A stretch of 64,000 bases of DNA from Streptomyces sp. SS1-1 (GCF_008973465.1 NZ_WBXN01000004.1:3760501-3824500); one strand, 5' to 3'. Counted from the first letter of the stretch, positions 17,056 through 26,112 are shown. Notes: a model not told the origin generated them from the letters alone. Numbers and translations are program-made.

Positions 17056-18438
17056 GTGAGCCGCCCGGTCGGATCGGGCGGGCCGCAGGGGGTGGGACGG
17101 ACGGAGGGGCGTCCGCGCGGAGTACCGTGCGGCGAGATCGACCGGCGGACCCTCCGCCCCGCCCGGAAGGACCGGAAGCTGAACGCCTCGCTCGCGGAGA
17201 CGTTGTCCGTGGCCCTGCTCGTGCTCGTGCTGGCCGGCGCCGTCGTCCGTCCCTTCGGACTGCCCGAGGCGGTGACCGCCGTGCCGGCCGCGGCGCTGGT
17301 CGTCGCCACGGGTGCCCTCTCCCCCGCCCACGCGCTGGACGAGGCCGAACGCCTCGGCCCGGTCGTCGGCTTCCTCGCGGCCGTCCTGGTCCTCGCCCAG
17401 CTCTGCGACGACGAGGGGCTGTTCCAGGCGTGCGGGGCGTGGATGGCGCGGACGGCGGCGGGCCGGCCGCGCCGGCTGCTGGCCCAGGTGTTCCTGGCCG
17501 CGTCCGCGATCACGGCCGTGCTCAGCCTGGACGCCACCGTCGTCCTGCTCACCCCCGTCGTGTTCGCGACGGCCGCCCGGCTCGGCGCCCGTCCCAAACC
17601 GCACGTCTACGCCTGCACCCATCTGTCCAACACGGCCTCCCTGCTGCTGCCGGTGTCCAATCTGACGAACCTGCTGGCGTTCGCGGCGAGCGGGCTGAGC
17701 TTCACCCGGTTCGCCGCGCTGATGGCGCTGCCGTGGCTGGCCGCCATCGCCGTCGAGTACGCCGTCTTCCGGTGGTTCTTCGCCACCGACCTGGACGCGG
17801 GCGCACAGGCCCCCTCCGGCGGCGACGCCCCCGAACTGCCGCTGTTCGCCCTGGTGACGGTGGCCTGCACGCTGGCCGGGTTCGTGGTGACGTCCGCCGT
17901 CGGCGTCGACCCGGCCTGGGCGGCCCTGGCGGGCGCGGCCGTGCTCGCCGTACGGGCCCTGCTGCGGCGCCGCACCACCGCGAAGGCGCTGCTGAACTCC
18001 GCGTCCGTGCCGTTCCTCGCGTTCGTCCTCGCCCTCGGGATCGTCGTCCGCGCGGTCGTGGACAACGGGCTCGACACCGCCCTCGGGCACCTCGTCCCCG
18101 ACGGCACCGGACTGGCCGCCCTGTTCGGCATCGCCGTGCTGGCGGCCGTCCTCGCCAACGTCATCAACAACCTGCCGGCCGTGCTGGTGCTGCTGCCGCT
18201 GACCGCCGGATCCGGGCCCGGCGCCGTCCTCGCCGTGCTGCTCGGCGTGAACATCGGGCCGAACCTGACCTACGCGGGGTCTCTGGCCACCCTGCTGTGG
18301 CGGCGTATCGTGCACGCCCACGACGCCGAGGTACGGCTGGGGGAGTTCACCCGGCTCGGCCTGTACGCCGTACCCGCGAGCCTGTGCGCCGCCGTGGTGG
18401 CACTGTGGGCCTCACTGGCCGTGATCGGAGGAGGCTGA
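17056..18438 (+). CDS. ArsB/NhaD-family (ion transporter superfamily) membrane transporter
   Basis: The 460-residue protein has ten or more hydrophobic segments. Motifs are typical of the ArsB/NhaD/SLC13 superfamily: SLDATVVLLTPVVFATA in the first half, HLSNTASLLLPVSNLTNLLA after it and VLANVINNLPAVLVLLPL in the second half. The substrate could be arsenite, another anion or Na+/H+; the sequence does not decide. The GTG at 17056 follows GAGGAG, but the first 40 residues look poorly structured and the true start may be later. The stop is five bases before the universal stress protein gene, so they form an operon. Confidence 0.85.
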   Translation: MSRPVGSGGPQGVGRTEGRPRGVPCGEIDRRTLRPARKDRKLNASLAETLSVALLVLVLAGAVVRPFGLPEAVTAVPAAALVVATGALSPAHALDEAERLGPVVGFLAAVLVLAQLCDDEGLFQACGAWMARTAAGRPRRLLAQVFLAASAITAVLSLDATVVLLTPVVFATAARLGARPKPHVYACTHLSNTASLLLPVSNLTNLLAFAASGLSFTRFAALMALPWLAAIAVEYAVFRWFFATDLDAGAQAPSGGDAPELPLFALVTVACTLAGFVVTSAVGVDPAWAALAGAAVLAVRALLRRRTTAKALLNSASVPFLAFVLALGIVVRAVVDNGLDTALGHLVPDGTGLAALFGIAVLAAVLANVINNLPAVLVLLPLTAGSGPGAVLAVLLGVNIGPNLTYAGSLATLLWRRIVHAHDAEVRLGEFTRLGLYAVPASLCAAVVALWASLAVIGGG

Positions 18439-18443
18439 AGCCG

Positions 18444-18929
18444 ATGGCCGTGGTCGTCTGGATCGTCGAGGGCACCTGGCCGGCCTGCGTGGACGCCGCG
18501 CGCCGGCACGCGCCCGAGGACGCCGAGATCGTCCTGCTGCACGTCACCGGGGACGACGTGGCGGAGGCCGCGCACAGCGCGTTCGCCGGGCTGCTGGGGC
18601 GAGGCCACCCCGAACGCGACCCCGGCACCCGGGTCGAGCACCTCGCCGCCGCCTCCGCCGAGACCCTCCTCGGCGCCGCCGCCGAACGGCTGGGCCGGCC
18701 CTGCACCCGCACCGAGCGCACCGGCCGTGTCGAACGCGAGGTCGTCGCCGCGGCGGACGGCGCCGACCTGCTCGTCCTGGCCCGCGACGGCGACCGGAGC
18801 CGGCTCGGCCCGCACAGCCTCGGCCCCGCCAGCCGCTTCGTCGTCGACCACGCCCCGTGCCCGCTGCTGCTGGTCTGGCCCGAACCGGCACCGGACCTCA
18901 CGACGATGCCGGGCCCGCCGCCGCACTGA
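18444..18929 (+). CDS. Universal-stress-protein (UspA-like) domain protein
   Basis: The 161-residue protein begins with a short beta strand, VVVWIVEGTWPACVDAA, and later has EIVLLHVT. It ends with LGPASRFVVDHAPCPLLLVW, the C-terminal signature of UspA-like Rossmann-like domains. The ATP-binding GxxGxxxxG pattern is only partly kept (DRSRLGPHSLGPAS). GGAGGAGG precedes the ATG by 10 bases. It follows the ArsB/NhaD-like transporter directly and may regulate it, by analogy with transporter-linked Usp domains. Confidence 0.82.
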   Translation: MAVVVWIVEGTWPACVDAARRHAPEDAEIVLLHVTGDDVAEAAHSAFAGLLGRGHPERDPGTRVEHLAAASAETLLGAAAERLGRPCTRTERTGRVEREVVAAADGADLLVLARDGDRSRLGPHSLGPASRFVVDHAPCPLLLVWPEPAPDLTTMPGPPPH

Positions 18930-19018
18930 CCGGTTCCGGGGGTGGCGATGAGTTCCGCCGGCGCCGGCGGTCTGCATCCCGACACGACACGCCACGCCAC
19001 CTGAACGGACGGGACGAC

Positions 19019-19225
19019 ATGAGCGCACCGGTGAAGGGCCCCGCCTCCTACTTCCCCGCGATCGAGAAGAAGTACGGCCGTCCGGTCGCGTACTGGAAGG
19101 ACCTCATCCGCACCTCGCCGCTGACCCGGCACATGGAGCTGGTCGCCTGGCTGAAGACCGAGCACGGCCTCGGGCACGGGCACGCCAACGCGCTCGTCGC
19201 CCACACGCTGGCCGAGCGGTCCTAG
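19019..19225 (+). CDS. DUF4287-type small protein
   Basis: The 68-residue protein matches the DUF4287 pattern: AIEKKYGRPVAYWKDLI and MELVAWLKTEHGLGHGHANA. It is soluble and helical. The start is ATG 19019, with GGGACG nearby as a weak ribosome binding site. Its stop overlaps that of the convergent GYD gene by four bases. The function is unknown. Confidence 0.82.
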   Translation: MSAPVKGPASYFPAIEKKYGRPVAYWKDLIRTSPLTRHMELVAWLKTEHGLGHGHANALVAHTLAERS

Positions 19226-19554
19226 GTTCTTTCATCCGCCCCGGGTGCCCGGAAGGGCACCTGGCGGTGTGCGGCCTCGTCGACCTCGTCCAGGGCGAGC
19301 AGGGGAGTGGCCCGGGTGTGCAGGGCGCCGCTCGCCTTGACCGCGAGGCTGGCGGCGGCCATCGCGGCCGCGTCGGGCAGGTCGACGATCAGGACGATGT
19401 CGTACTCCCCGAAGGCGAAGTACATCGCCTCGACCGTCCCGCCCAGCCCGGACACGGCCTGCTCGACCGCCGCGCGGCGCCCGCTCGCGCCCTCCGCCAG
19501 CAGCCCCTGGGTGCCCTCGGCCGTGTAGGTGGCCTGGATGAGGAACTTCGGCAT
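19222..19554 (-). CDS. GYD-domain protein
   Basis: The 110-residue protein begins MPKFLIQATYTAEGTQGLL and contains AMYFAFGEYDIVLIVDLPDA, the GYD signature variant (GEYD). It forms a ferredoxin-like alpha/beta fold found across actinobacteria. AGGAG is eight bases before the ATG. The function of the family is not established. It converges with the DUF4287 gene. Confidence 0.85.
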   Translation of the reverse strand: MPKFLIQATYTAEGTQGLLAEGASGRRAAVEQAVSGLGGTVEAMYFAFGEYDIVLIVDLPDAAAMAAASLAVKASGALHTRATPLLALDEVDEAAHRQVPFRAPGADERT

Positions 19555-20154
19555 CGGACACTCCTGACCTGCTCGCCGGCACTGCGCTCCGGCCGAGCCT
19601 TCCCGCCCCGCCGGGGCCCCTTCGCCCGGCGCGTCCGCGTTCACCCGAAGGGCCCCGGAAATCCCGGCGAACTCGCGTACAACCCTTGGCCCCGGCCGAC
19701 GGTCTCCTGAGAGCCGACCCTTCGTAAAGCCATGGCCAAAGCCTGGCTGGACGAGGCCGGTCGCACCCCCGTCTGCGATGCCCCGCCGGGCATCCCGCAT
19801 GCCGCAGGAGACCCGCATGCACCACGCGCCCGCGTCCGCGCCCCCACGCCGGCCCGCCGCGACACACCGGCCCGCCGGCCCTCGCCGCGCCCCGGGGACG
19901 GCCGCCGCGCCCGCACGGACCGGCCACCCGGCCGTTCCGCGGACCCTCCTCACCGCCTGACCCACACCCCCCGGCCACCGGCCGCCCGCCCTCCCCGCCG
20001 AACGGCCGGCGGAGACGGGTGGCCGTCCCCGCGGCGGACCCCACGTCCCACACCGCGTCACCCGCACGGTCGCGGACGATCCGCCGCTCGCCGGGCCCGT
20101 CCCCCACCGTCCCCACGGGCCCGGCCCCGACCCGCCTCACCAGGAGCACCCACC
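19555..20154. other. 600-bp intergenic region upstream of the FG-GAP genes
   Basis: No gene here has support equal to its neighbours. A 47-codon frame beginning at the ATG in GACCCGCATGCACC (about 19817) has AGGAG upstream, but its product is only Pro/Arg/Ala-rich, as random GC-rich DNA would give. The stretch likely holds the promoter of the FG-GAP gene and of the divergent GYD gene. I see no clear inverted repeat. Confidence 0.5.
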
Positions 20155-21558
20155 TTGCGCAAGCGCCCCCTCCTCCTCGCCGCCACCCTCACCACGGGAC
20201 TGCTCACCGCGCTCCCCGCGACCGGCGCCTCGGCCGCGCCGTCCAAGCTCGCCGGCGACTTCAACGGCGACGGCTACCGCGACGTCGCCGTGTCCGCCCA
20301 GTGCGCCCAGGTGGGCTCCCAGTCCTGCGCGGGCGCCGTCATCGTGCTGTACGGCTCCTCCTCGGGCCTCTCCGCGAGCCGCAAGGCCGTGATCACCCAG
20401 AACTCCACCGGCGTGCCCGGCACCGCCGAGGCGGGCGACCTCTTCGGTTCCTCCCTCGCCGCCGCCGACCTCGACCGCGACGGCTACTCCGACCTCGTCG
20501 TCGGCTCGTCCGGCGAGACCGTCGGCACCGGCAAGGGCGTCGGCTCCGGCACCATCCTGTGGGGCTCCAAGTCCGGCCTGAGCGGTGGCAAGGGCCTGCC
20601 CCAGCCGTCGGGCCTCGCCCAGTACGGCGGCTTCTCGCGGGGCGCCGCGGCCGCCGACTTCGACGGGGACGGAGACGCCGACGTCACGCTGACCGGCCAG
20701 AACCGCACCCACCTCTACCAGGGCCCGTTCACCCGCACCGGCCCCCTCAGCCACCAGCGCGTCGGCGAGGTCGGCACGACGTACGACGTCATCGCCGGCG
20801 ACCTGAGCGGCGACCGCGCGGCCGAACGCGTCTACCCCATGGCCGTGGACGGCGACCCCGGCGGCACCGTCCTCACCTATCGCTGGACCGGCACGAGCTA
20901 CAAGTTCGGCGAACTCGCCAAGGCCGACGGCATGACCGGCTCGATCGCCGACATCAACGGCGACGGCTACGGCGACCTCGTCCTCGGCGACTCCTCCGAC
21001 CCGAGCGCCACCAAGCCCGTCGGCCACAAGGGCGGCCAGATCACCGTCTGGTACGGCGGCCCGACCGGCCCCGACCCCGCCCAGAAGCCGACCGTCGTCC
21101 ACCAGGACTCCGCGAACGTCCCCGGCGCCGGCGAGACCGGCGACGCGTTCGGCTCCGCCCTGAGCACCGGCGACATCAACGGCGACGGCTACGCCGACGT
21201 CGTCGTGGGCGCCCCCGGCGAGGACATCGACAAGGCGAAGGACGCCGGCTCGGTCACCGTGCTGTTCGGCTCCGCGTCCGGCCTGAAGACGTCCGGCTCG
21301 AAGTCCTACACCCAGAACACCGCGGGCGTCCCCGGCACCGCCGAGACCGGCGACCGCTTCGGCCAGGCCGTCGACCTCACCGACGTCACCAAGGACGGCC
21401 GGGCCGACCTCACCATCGGCGTCGACGAGAACGGCACCGGCGGCGTCTGGACCCTGCGCGGCTCCGCCACCGGCCTGACCACCAGCGGCGCCCAGGGCAT
21501 CACCGCCGCCGGCGTCTCCGTGAAGGGCTACTACTTCGGCGCGGTGATCGCCCAGTGA
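20155..21558 (+). CDS. Secreted FG-GAP beta-propeller protein 1
   Basis: The 467-residue protein starts at TTG 20155, eight bases after AGGAG, and has a signal peptide (LRKRPLLLAATLTTGLLTAL, then ATGASA). Seven FG-GAP-type blades follow, with calcium-binding loops such as DFNGDGYRD, DLDRDGYSD, DFDGDGDAD, DINGDGYGD and DINGDGYAD, and with VVVGAPGED-type blade ends. This is an integrin-alpha-N-terminal-like propeller. It is likely released or wall-associated and may bind polysaccharide or protein. The next gene is a tandem paralogue. Confidence 0.9.
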   Translation: MRKRPLLLAATLTTGLLTALPATGASAAPSKLAGDFNGDGYRDVAVSAQCAQVGSQSCAGAVIVLYGSSSGLSASRKAVITQNSTGVPGTAEAGDLFGSSLAAADLDRDGYSDLVVGSSGETVGTGKGVGSGTILWGSKSGLSGGKGLPQPSGLAQYGGFSRGAAAADFDGDGDADVTLTGQNRTHLYQGPFTRTGPLSHQRVGEVGTTYDVIAGDLSGDRAAERVYPMAVDGDPGGTVLTYRWTGTSYKFGELAKADGMTGSIADINGDGYGDLVLGDSSDPSATKPVGHKGGQITVWYGGPTGPDPAQKPTVVHQDSANVPGAGETGDAFGSALSTGDINGDGYADVVVGAPGEDIDKAKDAGSVTVLFGSASGLKTSGSKSYTQNTAGVPGTAETGDRFGQAVDLTDVTKDGRADLTIGVDENGTGGVWTLRGSATGLTTSGAQGITAAGVSVKGYYFGAVIAQ

Positions 21559-21617
21559 CGCGCCCCGCTCCCGGCTCCGCGCTCCCGACGCCCGCCCTCC
21601 CGAAAGCGGACCCGACC

Positions 21618-23051
21618 TTGCGCACCCGCAGCGTCCTGCTGGCGGCGGCCCTCACCACGGGCCTGCTGACCGCGCTCCCGGCCACCACGGCCACCGCCGC
21701 CCCCTCGGGCCTGGCCGGCGACATCAACGGCGACGGCTACCGCGACACCGTCATCGGCGCGCCCCTCGCCAAGGTCGCCGGCAAGAGCAAGGCCGGTTAC
21801 GTCGCCGTCGTCTACGGCGGCTCCAGCGGCCCGAACACCGGCAAGCGGCAGATCATCAGCCAGGACACCGCCGGCATCCCCGGCGTCCCCGAGAGCGGCG
21901 ACTACTTCGGCGACCGCGTCACCACCGGCGACCTCGACGGCGACGGCTACACCGACATCGTCGTCGGCGTGCACGGCGAACGGATCGGCTCGACCGACGA
22001 CTTCGGCGTCCTGACCGTGCTGTGGGGCGGCGCGAACGGCGTCAAGTCCGGCACCGACGTCTCCTCCCCGCTGCCGCGGTACCGCAGCGAGCTCGGCTGG
22101 TCCATGGCCACCGGCGACTTCGACGGCGACGGCGCCACCGACCTCGCCGCGGTCAACCTGGCCTCCCCGCAGCTGAACATCTTCAAGGGCCCGCTGACCC
22201 GCACCGGCAAGGCCGCCGCGCTCACCGGCATCGACACCTACGACCAGACCGGCGTCAACGCCGACCAGATCACCGCCGGCGACGTCACCGGCGACGGCCG
22301 TACCGACCTGCTCGTCCTGGGCCAGGAGGAGTACAGCGGCGGCTACCGCACCCGCGGCGTCCTCTACAAGGGCTCCACCACCGGCCTCAAGCCCGGCCCC
22401 AAGGTCGCCGGCGGCTACGCGTCCGTCATCGGCGACGTCAACAGGGACGGCTACGGCGACATCGTCACCGGCAACTTCATGGAGAAGTCCGCCGACGAGC
22501 CCAACGGCGGCCTCGGCGGCGCCATCACCGTGACCTACGGCGCGTCCGGCGGCCTGAGTACCCGCACGCCGGTCCGCATCACCCAGGACACCGCGAAGGT
22601 GCCGGGGGCCTCCGAGAAGAACGACGCCTTCGGCTGGAGCCTGGACGCCGGCGACACGAACGGCGACGGCTACACCGACATCGCGGTCGGCGTCGCCAAC
22701 GAGGACCTCGGGAGCAAGCGGGACGCCGGATCGGTCGTCGTCCTGCGCGGCTCCTCGTCCGGCCTGACCGGCACCGGCTCCAAGGCGTTCACGCAGGACA
22801 CCGCCGGCGTCCCCGGCACCGCCGAGTCCTACGACTACTTCGGGCACTCCGTGCTGCTCACCGACGCCAGCAAGGACGGCCGCGCCGAGCTGGTCGTCGG
22901 CGCCCGAGGCGAGAACGACGGCGCCGGCTCCGTCTGGACGCTGCGCGGCACCGCCTCCGGCATCACCGCCACCGGAGCCAAATCCTTCGGCAGCGCCACG
23001 CTCGGCGGCGCCTCCGGCCTCGCCTACTTCGGCGACGTCCTGACCGGCTGA
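21618..23051 (+). CDS. Secreted FG-GAP beta-propeller protein 2 (tandem paralogue)
   Basis: The 477-residue protein is closely similar to the preceding one. Its signal peptide (LRTRSVLLAAALTTGLLTAL) matches residue for residue over most positions, and its loops include DINGDGYRD, DLDGDGYTD, DFDGDGATD, DVNRDGYGD and DTNGDGYTD. I place the start at TTG 21618 by analogy with gene 1, although the ribosome binding site is weak. A GTG at 21555 overlapping the upstream stop (AGTGA) is in frame and would allow translational coupling with a 21-residue extension. Either start keeps the signal peptide. Confidence 0.88.
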   Translation: MRTRSVLLAAALTTGLLTALPATTATAAPSGLAGDINGDGYRDTVIGAPLAKVAGKSKAGYVAVVYGGSSGPNTGKRQIISQDTAGIPGVPESGDYFGDRVTTGDLDGDGYTDIVVGVHGERIGSTDDFGVLTVLWGGANGVKSGTDVSSPLPRYRSELGWSMATGDFDGDGATDLAAVNLASPQLNIFKGPLTRTGKAAALTGIDTYDQTGVNADQITAGDVTGDGRTDLLVLGQEEYSGGYRTRGVLYKGSTTGLKPGPKVAGGYASVIGDVNRDGYGDIVTGNFMEKSADEPNGGLGGAITVTYGASGGLSTRTPVRITQDTAKVPGASEKNDAFGWSLDAGDTNGDGYTDIAVGVANEDLGSKRDAGSVVVLRGSSSGLTGTGSKAFTQDTAGVPGTAESYDYFGHSVLLTDASKDGRAELVVGARGENDGAGSVWTLRGTASGITATGAKSFGSATLGGASGLAYFGDVLTG

Positions 23052-23093
23052 CCCGGACACGCTCCGCTGACGACATCGCTCGTGACGTCCCTG

Positions 23094-23130
23094 GTGACAT
23101 CCCCTCGGGGCACCCCCTAGGGGATGTCAC
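23094..23130 (+). terminator. Hairpin after the FG-GAP pair
   Basis: GTGACATCCCCT at 23094-23105 is perfectly complementary to AGGGGATGTCAC at 23119-23130, with a 13-base loop. It lies about 43 bp after the second FG-GAP stop. Confidence 0.8.
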
Positions 23131-23204
23131 AGCTCGGCAGCAAAGCCCGGCCCTAACCCCGGGGCCGGGCACGCCGTTTGCCAGGACCAGGTACGTTCGA
23201 AGAC

Positions 23205-24113
23205 GTGGCTGGATTCAGGATCGGACGGGGCGGCAGGAACAACGGCACCCCGCAGACGCAGCAGACGCCCCAGGGACCGTCGTACGGCTACCCGCCGCCG
23301 CCGCAGCAGCCGTACGGCGGCTCGGGCGGCGGAGGCGGCTGGCCGCAGGCGCACGGCGGACACGGCGGGCACGGTGCCTACGGCCCCGGCGGACACGGCC
23401 CGGCGAACCACGGCGAGCCGGAGTACTTCGGCGACGGCGGCTACCCGCACGCCCCCGCCGACCCGTACGCGGCGAACCAGCCCGGTCACACCCAGGCGTT
23501 CTCCGTCGGCGAGGACCCGTACACGCAGGGCGACACCTACCGGGCGGGCACGGCCCCGGCCGGCCCGATCGGCCCCCGCCTGCACTGGAAGGACCTCCTG
23601 CGGGGCGTGATCTTCTCGCCCCAGCAGACGTTCCTGCAGATGCGGGACTACGCGATGTGGGGCCCCGCCCTGATCGTGACGTTCCTCTACGGCCTGCTCG
23701 CCGTCTTCGGCTTCGACGGCGCCCGCGAGGACGCGATCAACGCGACCCTCTCCAACGCCGTCCCGATCGTCCTGACCACCGCCGTCGCCATGGTCCTGTC
23801 GGCCTTCGTCCTGGGCGTCGTCACCCACACCCTGGCCCGCCAGCTCGGCGGCGACGGCGCCTGGCAGCCCACGGTCGGCCTCTCCATGCTGATCATGTCC
23901 CTGTCGGACGCGCCGCGCCTGGTCGTCGCGATGTTCGCGGGCGGCGACGCCTCGTTCGTCCAGATCCTCGGCTGGGCCACCTGGGTGGCGGGCGGCGCCC
24001 TGCTCACCCTGATGGTCTCCAAGTCCCACGACCTCCCCTGGCCGAAGGCCCTGGGCGCGAGCGCGATCCAGCTGGTCGCCCTGCTGTCGATCGTGAAGCT
24101 CGGCACCTTCTAG
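23205..24113 (+). CDS. Yip1-domain membrane protein
   Basis: The first 125 residues are a Gly/Pro/His/Gln-rich cytoplasmic tail. From about 130 (HWKDLLRGVIFSPQQTFLQM) begins a Yip1-type domain with about five membrane helices, including ALIVTFLYGLLAVFGF, PIVLTTAVAMVLSAFVLGV and FVQILGWATWVAGGALLTLM. I chose the GTG at 23205; no Shine-Dalgarno sequence precedes it, and the transcript may be leaderless. The function of bacterial Yip1-domain proteins is poorly known. A strong terminator follows. Confidence 0.82.
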   Translation: MAGFRIGRGGRNNGTPQTQQTPQGPSYGYPPPPQQPYGGSGGGGGWPQAHGGHGGHGAYGPGGHGPANHGEPEYFGDGGYPHAPADPYAANQPGHTQAFSVGEDPYTQGDTYRAGTAPAGPIGPRLHWKDLLRGVIFSPQQTFLQMRDYAMWGPALIVTFLYGLLAVFGFDGAREDAINATLSNAVPIVLTTAVAMVLSAFVLGVVTHTLARQLGGDGAWQPTVGLSMLIMSLSDAPRLVVAMFAGGDASFVQILGWATWVAGGALLTLMVSKSHDLPWPKALGASAIQLVALLSIVKLGTF

Positions 24114-24138
24114 CCCGCACAGCCCGCACAGCCCACGG

Positions 24139-24179
24139 AAGGGCCCCTGCCGCCGCACATGGCGACAGGGGCCCTTTCT
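24139..24179 (+). terminator. Hairpin with T-tract after the Yip1-domain gene
   Basis: AAGGGCCCCTG at 24139-24149 pairs perfectly with CAGGGGCCCTT at 24166-24176, followed by a short T-rich tail (TTTCTC). Confidence 0.85.
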
Positions 24180-24379
24180 CCCCCGAACGGCCGCACGCCC
24201 GATGGACACCCCGTCGGACGGGTCCGTCGGCGGAAAGCCGACGACGGTTCTCCTGACGGTCGACGAGACCATCGAGGCCCTGCGCACGGCGGGAGTAATC
24301 GGCTACCGGCGGCGGTCCCCGGTCTATCGGTCGGACCGCTCATCGCACGCATGTCAGCAGCCAGGAGCCAGGAGTCACC

Positions 24380-24916
24380 GTGAAGCTTCTCCTCACGTCG
24401 GCGGGCATCACCAACCCCACCATCAAGGACGCGCTCGTGCGGCTGCTGGGCAAGCCGATCGCCGAGTCGGACGCCCTGTGCGTCCCCACCGCGGGGTACG
24501 GGCACCCCATGGGCAGCCCCGCCAGTGCCTGGCGCTTCATCGCGGGACAGTCCCCCCTGCCCATGTGCGACCTGGGGTGGAGGTCCCTGGGGGTGCTGGA
24601 GCTGACCGCGCTGCCCAGCGTCGGCGCGGAGCGCTGGGTCCCCTGGGTCCAGGAGGCGGACGTCCTGCTGGTGAACGGCGGCGACGCGCTGTACCTGGCC
24701 CACTGGATGCGGCGGTCAGGCCTGGCGGACCTGCTGCCGTCGCTGAGCGAGAAGGTCTGGGTGGGTCTGAGCGCCGGGAGCATGGCGATGACCCCGCGTA
24801 TCGGCGCGTACTTCGTCGAGTGGACGGCGCCTACCGACGACGACACCGCCCTCACGGTCGTCGACGGCACGGTCGAGGTCGTCTCCGAGGGCACCTGGCG
24901 CCATTTCCCGGCCTGA
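24380..24916 (+). CDS. Peptidase E (S51)-like protein with internal deletion
   Basis: The 178-residue protein starts at GTG 24380 after AGGAG. It has the Rossmann-like core of the peptidase E / type 1 glutamine-amidotransferase-like family, with LLVNGGDALYL and the nucleophile elbow GLSAGSMAM. After AYFVEWTAPT the sequence jumps to DDDTALTVVDGTVEVVSEG, the normal C-terminal strands. The intervening region, which in homologues contains the FPHLDH-type motif with the catalytic histidine, is missing. The family usually has 220-235 residues. I infer an in-frame deletion of roughly 45 codons, so it is probably catalytically dead. Confidence 0.75.
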   Translation: MKLLLTSAGITNPTIKDALVRLLGKPIAESDALCVPTAGYGHPMGSPASAWRFIAGQSPLPMCDLGWRSLGVLELTALPSVGAERWVPWVQEADVLLVNGGDALYLAHWMRRSGLADLLPSLSEKVWVGLSAGSMAMTPRIGAYFVEWTAPTDDDTALTVVDGTVEVVSEGTWRHFPA

Positions 24917-24931
24917 CGCGTCAGAACGCGA

Positions 24932-25447
24932 TCAGAGGGCTTCCTTGTTCTCCTTGGCCGCCTCGCCCGACTTGTGCACGGGAGGCAGAACGCTCCACGG
25001 GAAGTTGATCCAGTCGTCCGTGCGCTTCCAGACGTACTCGCACTTCACGAGGGAGTGGGACTTCTCGTAGATCACGGCGGAGCGGACCTCGGCGACGTGC
25101 TCGACGCAGAAGTCGTGGACGAGCTTGAGCGTCTTGCCGGTGTCGGCGACGTCGTCGGCGATCAGCACCTTCTTGTCGGTGAAGTCGATCGCGTTCGGAA
25201 CGGGCGCCAGCATGACCGGCATGTCCAGCGTGGTCCCGACACCGGTGTAGAACTCGACGTTCACCAGGTGCAGGTTCTTGCAGTCGAGCGCGTACGCGAG
25301 ACCGCCGGCGACGAAGACGCCGCCGCGGGCGATGCTCAGCACGATGTCCGGCTGGTACCCGTCGTCGGCGATGGTCTGCGCCAGCTCGCGGACGGCGGTG
25401 CCGAAACGCTCGTAGGTCAGGTTCTCCCGCACGGGGGCGTCGCTCAT
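24932..25447 (-). CDS. Phosphoribosyltransferase (hypoxanthine/xanthine-type)
   Basis: The 171-residue protein has the 13-residue PRPP-binding motif as KVLIADDVADTGKTL (about residues 93-107), IVLSIARGGVFVAGGLAYAL near the N-terminus, and a C-terminal DDWINFPWSVLPP. It belongs to the type I PRTases that transfer ribose-5-phosphate from PRPP to a purine base. It lies seven bp after dcd on the same strand, so the pair makes a nucleotide-metabolism operon. The exact base is not set by the sequence. Confidence 0.88.
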   Translation of the reverse strand: MSDAPVRENLTYERFGTAVRELAQTIADDGYQPDIVLSIARGGVFVAGGLAYALDCKNLHLVNVEFYTGVGTTLDMPVMLAPVPNAIDFTDKKVLIADDVADTGKTLKLVHDFCVEHVAEVRSAVIYEKSHSLVKCEYVWKRTDDWINFPWSVLPPVHKSGEAAKENKEAL

Positions 25448-25454
25448 GCCGTCC

Positions 25455-26030
25455 TCACACCTGGGTCCGATGGAAGTTCTGGAAGGACCGGGACGCGGTC
25501 GGTCCGCGCTGCCCCTGGTACCGCGACCCGTACCGCTCGCTGCCGTACGGGAACTCGGCGGGCGAGGTCAGCCGGAACATGCACAGCTGCCCGATCTTCA
25601 TGCCCGGCCACAGCTTGATCGGCAGCGTGGCGAGGTTCGACAGCTCCAGGGTGACGTGCCCGCTGAACCCCGGGTCGATGAACCCGGCCGTCGAGTGCGT
25701 GACGAGCCCGAGCCGCCCCAGCGAGGACTTGCCCTCCAGCCGGGAGGCGAGATCGTCGGGCAGCGTGATCACCTCGTACGTGGAGGCCAGCACGAACTCA
25801 CCGGGGTGCAGGATGAACGGCTCGTCGCCCTCCGGCTCCACCAGCCGCGTGAGATCCGCCTGCTCGATGGAGGGGTCGATGTGCGGGTACCGGTGGTTCT
25901 CGAACACCCGGAAGTACCGGTCCAGCCGTACGTCGATGCTGGACGGCTGCACCATGGAGTGGTCGTAGGGATCGATCCGTACCCGCCCGGCGTCGATCTC
26001 GGCCCGGATGTCCTTGTCTGAGAGAAGCAC
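25455..26030 (-). CDS. dcd: dCTP deaminase
   Basis: The 191-residue protein has the normal family length and motifs: PSSIDVRLDRYFRVFENH, then GKSSLGRLGLVTHSTAGFID with the catalytic Arg region, then PGFSGHVTLELSNLATLP with the catalytic Glu, and RYQGQRGPT at the C-terminus. It converts dCTP to dUTP for thymidylate synthesis in the cytoplasm. It starts with ATG at 26030; the upstream gene is a 52-residue zinc-ribbon-like protein on the same strand. Confidence 0.95.
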   Translation of the reverse strand: MLLSDKDIRAEIDAGRVRIDPYDHSMVQPSSIDVRLDRYFRVFENHRYPHIDPSIEQADLTRLVEPEGDEPFILHPGEFVLASTYEVITLPDDLASRLEGKSSLGRLGLVTHSTAGFIDPGFSGHVTLELSNLATLPIKLWPGMKIGQLCMFRLTSPAEFPYGSERYGSRYQGQRGPTASRSFQNFHRTQV

Positions 26031-26112
26031 GCCCCGAGGATACGCAAGGCGCGCTTACCGGCCACAACCGCACCGTCCGCGCGCCCCACGCCCGGTCTGT
26101 CCGTGCCGCCGG

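Noticed and set aside
17056..18438. Reading the ArsB/NhaD-like transporter as part of the arsenic island
   Set aside because: It is nearly 10 kb from the island, outside its boundaries, and linked to a universal stress protein rather than ars genes.
19778..19960. 60-codon Pro/Arg-rich frame with a decent ribosome binding site for its internal ATG
   Set aside because: Composition is what any GC-rich spacer gives, and there is no domain or conserved pattern I can name.
24202..24345. Frame beginning MDTPSDGSVGGKPTTVLLTV that might be an HTH/excisionase start
   Set aside because: It runs without a break into the next gene's other frame and shows no clear motif; too weak to annotate.
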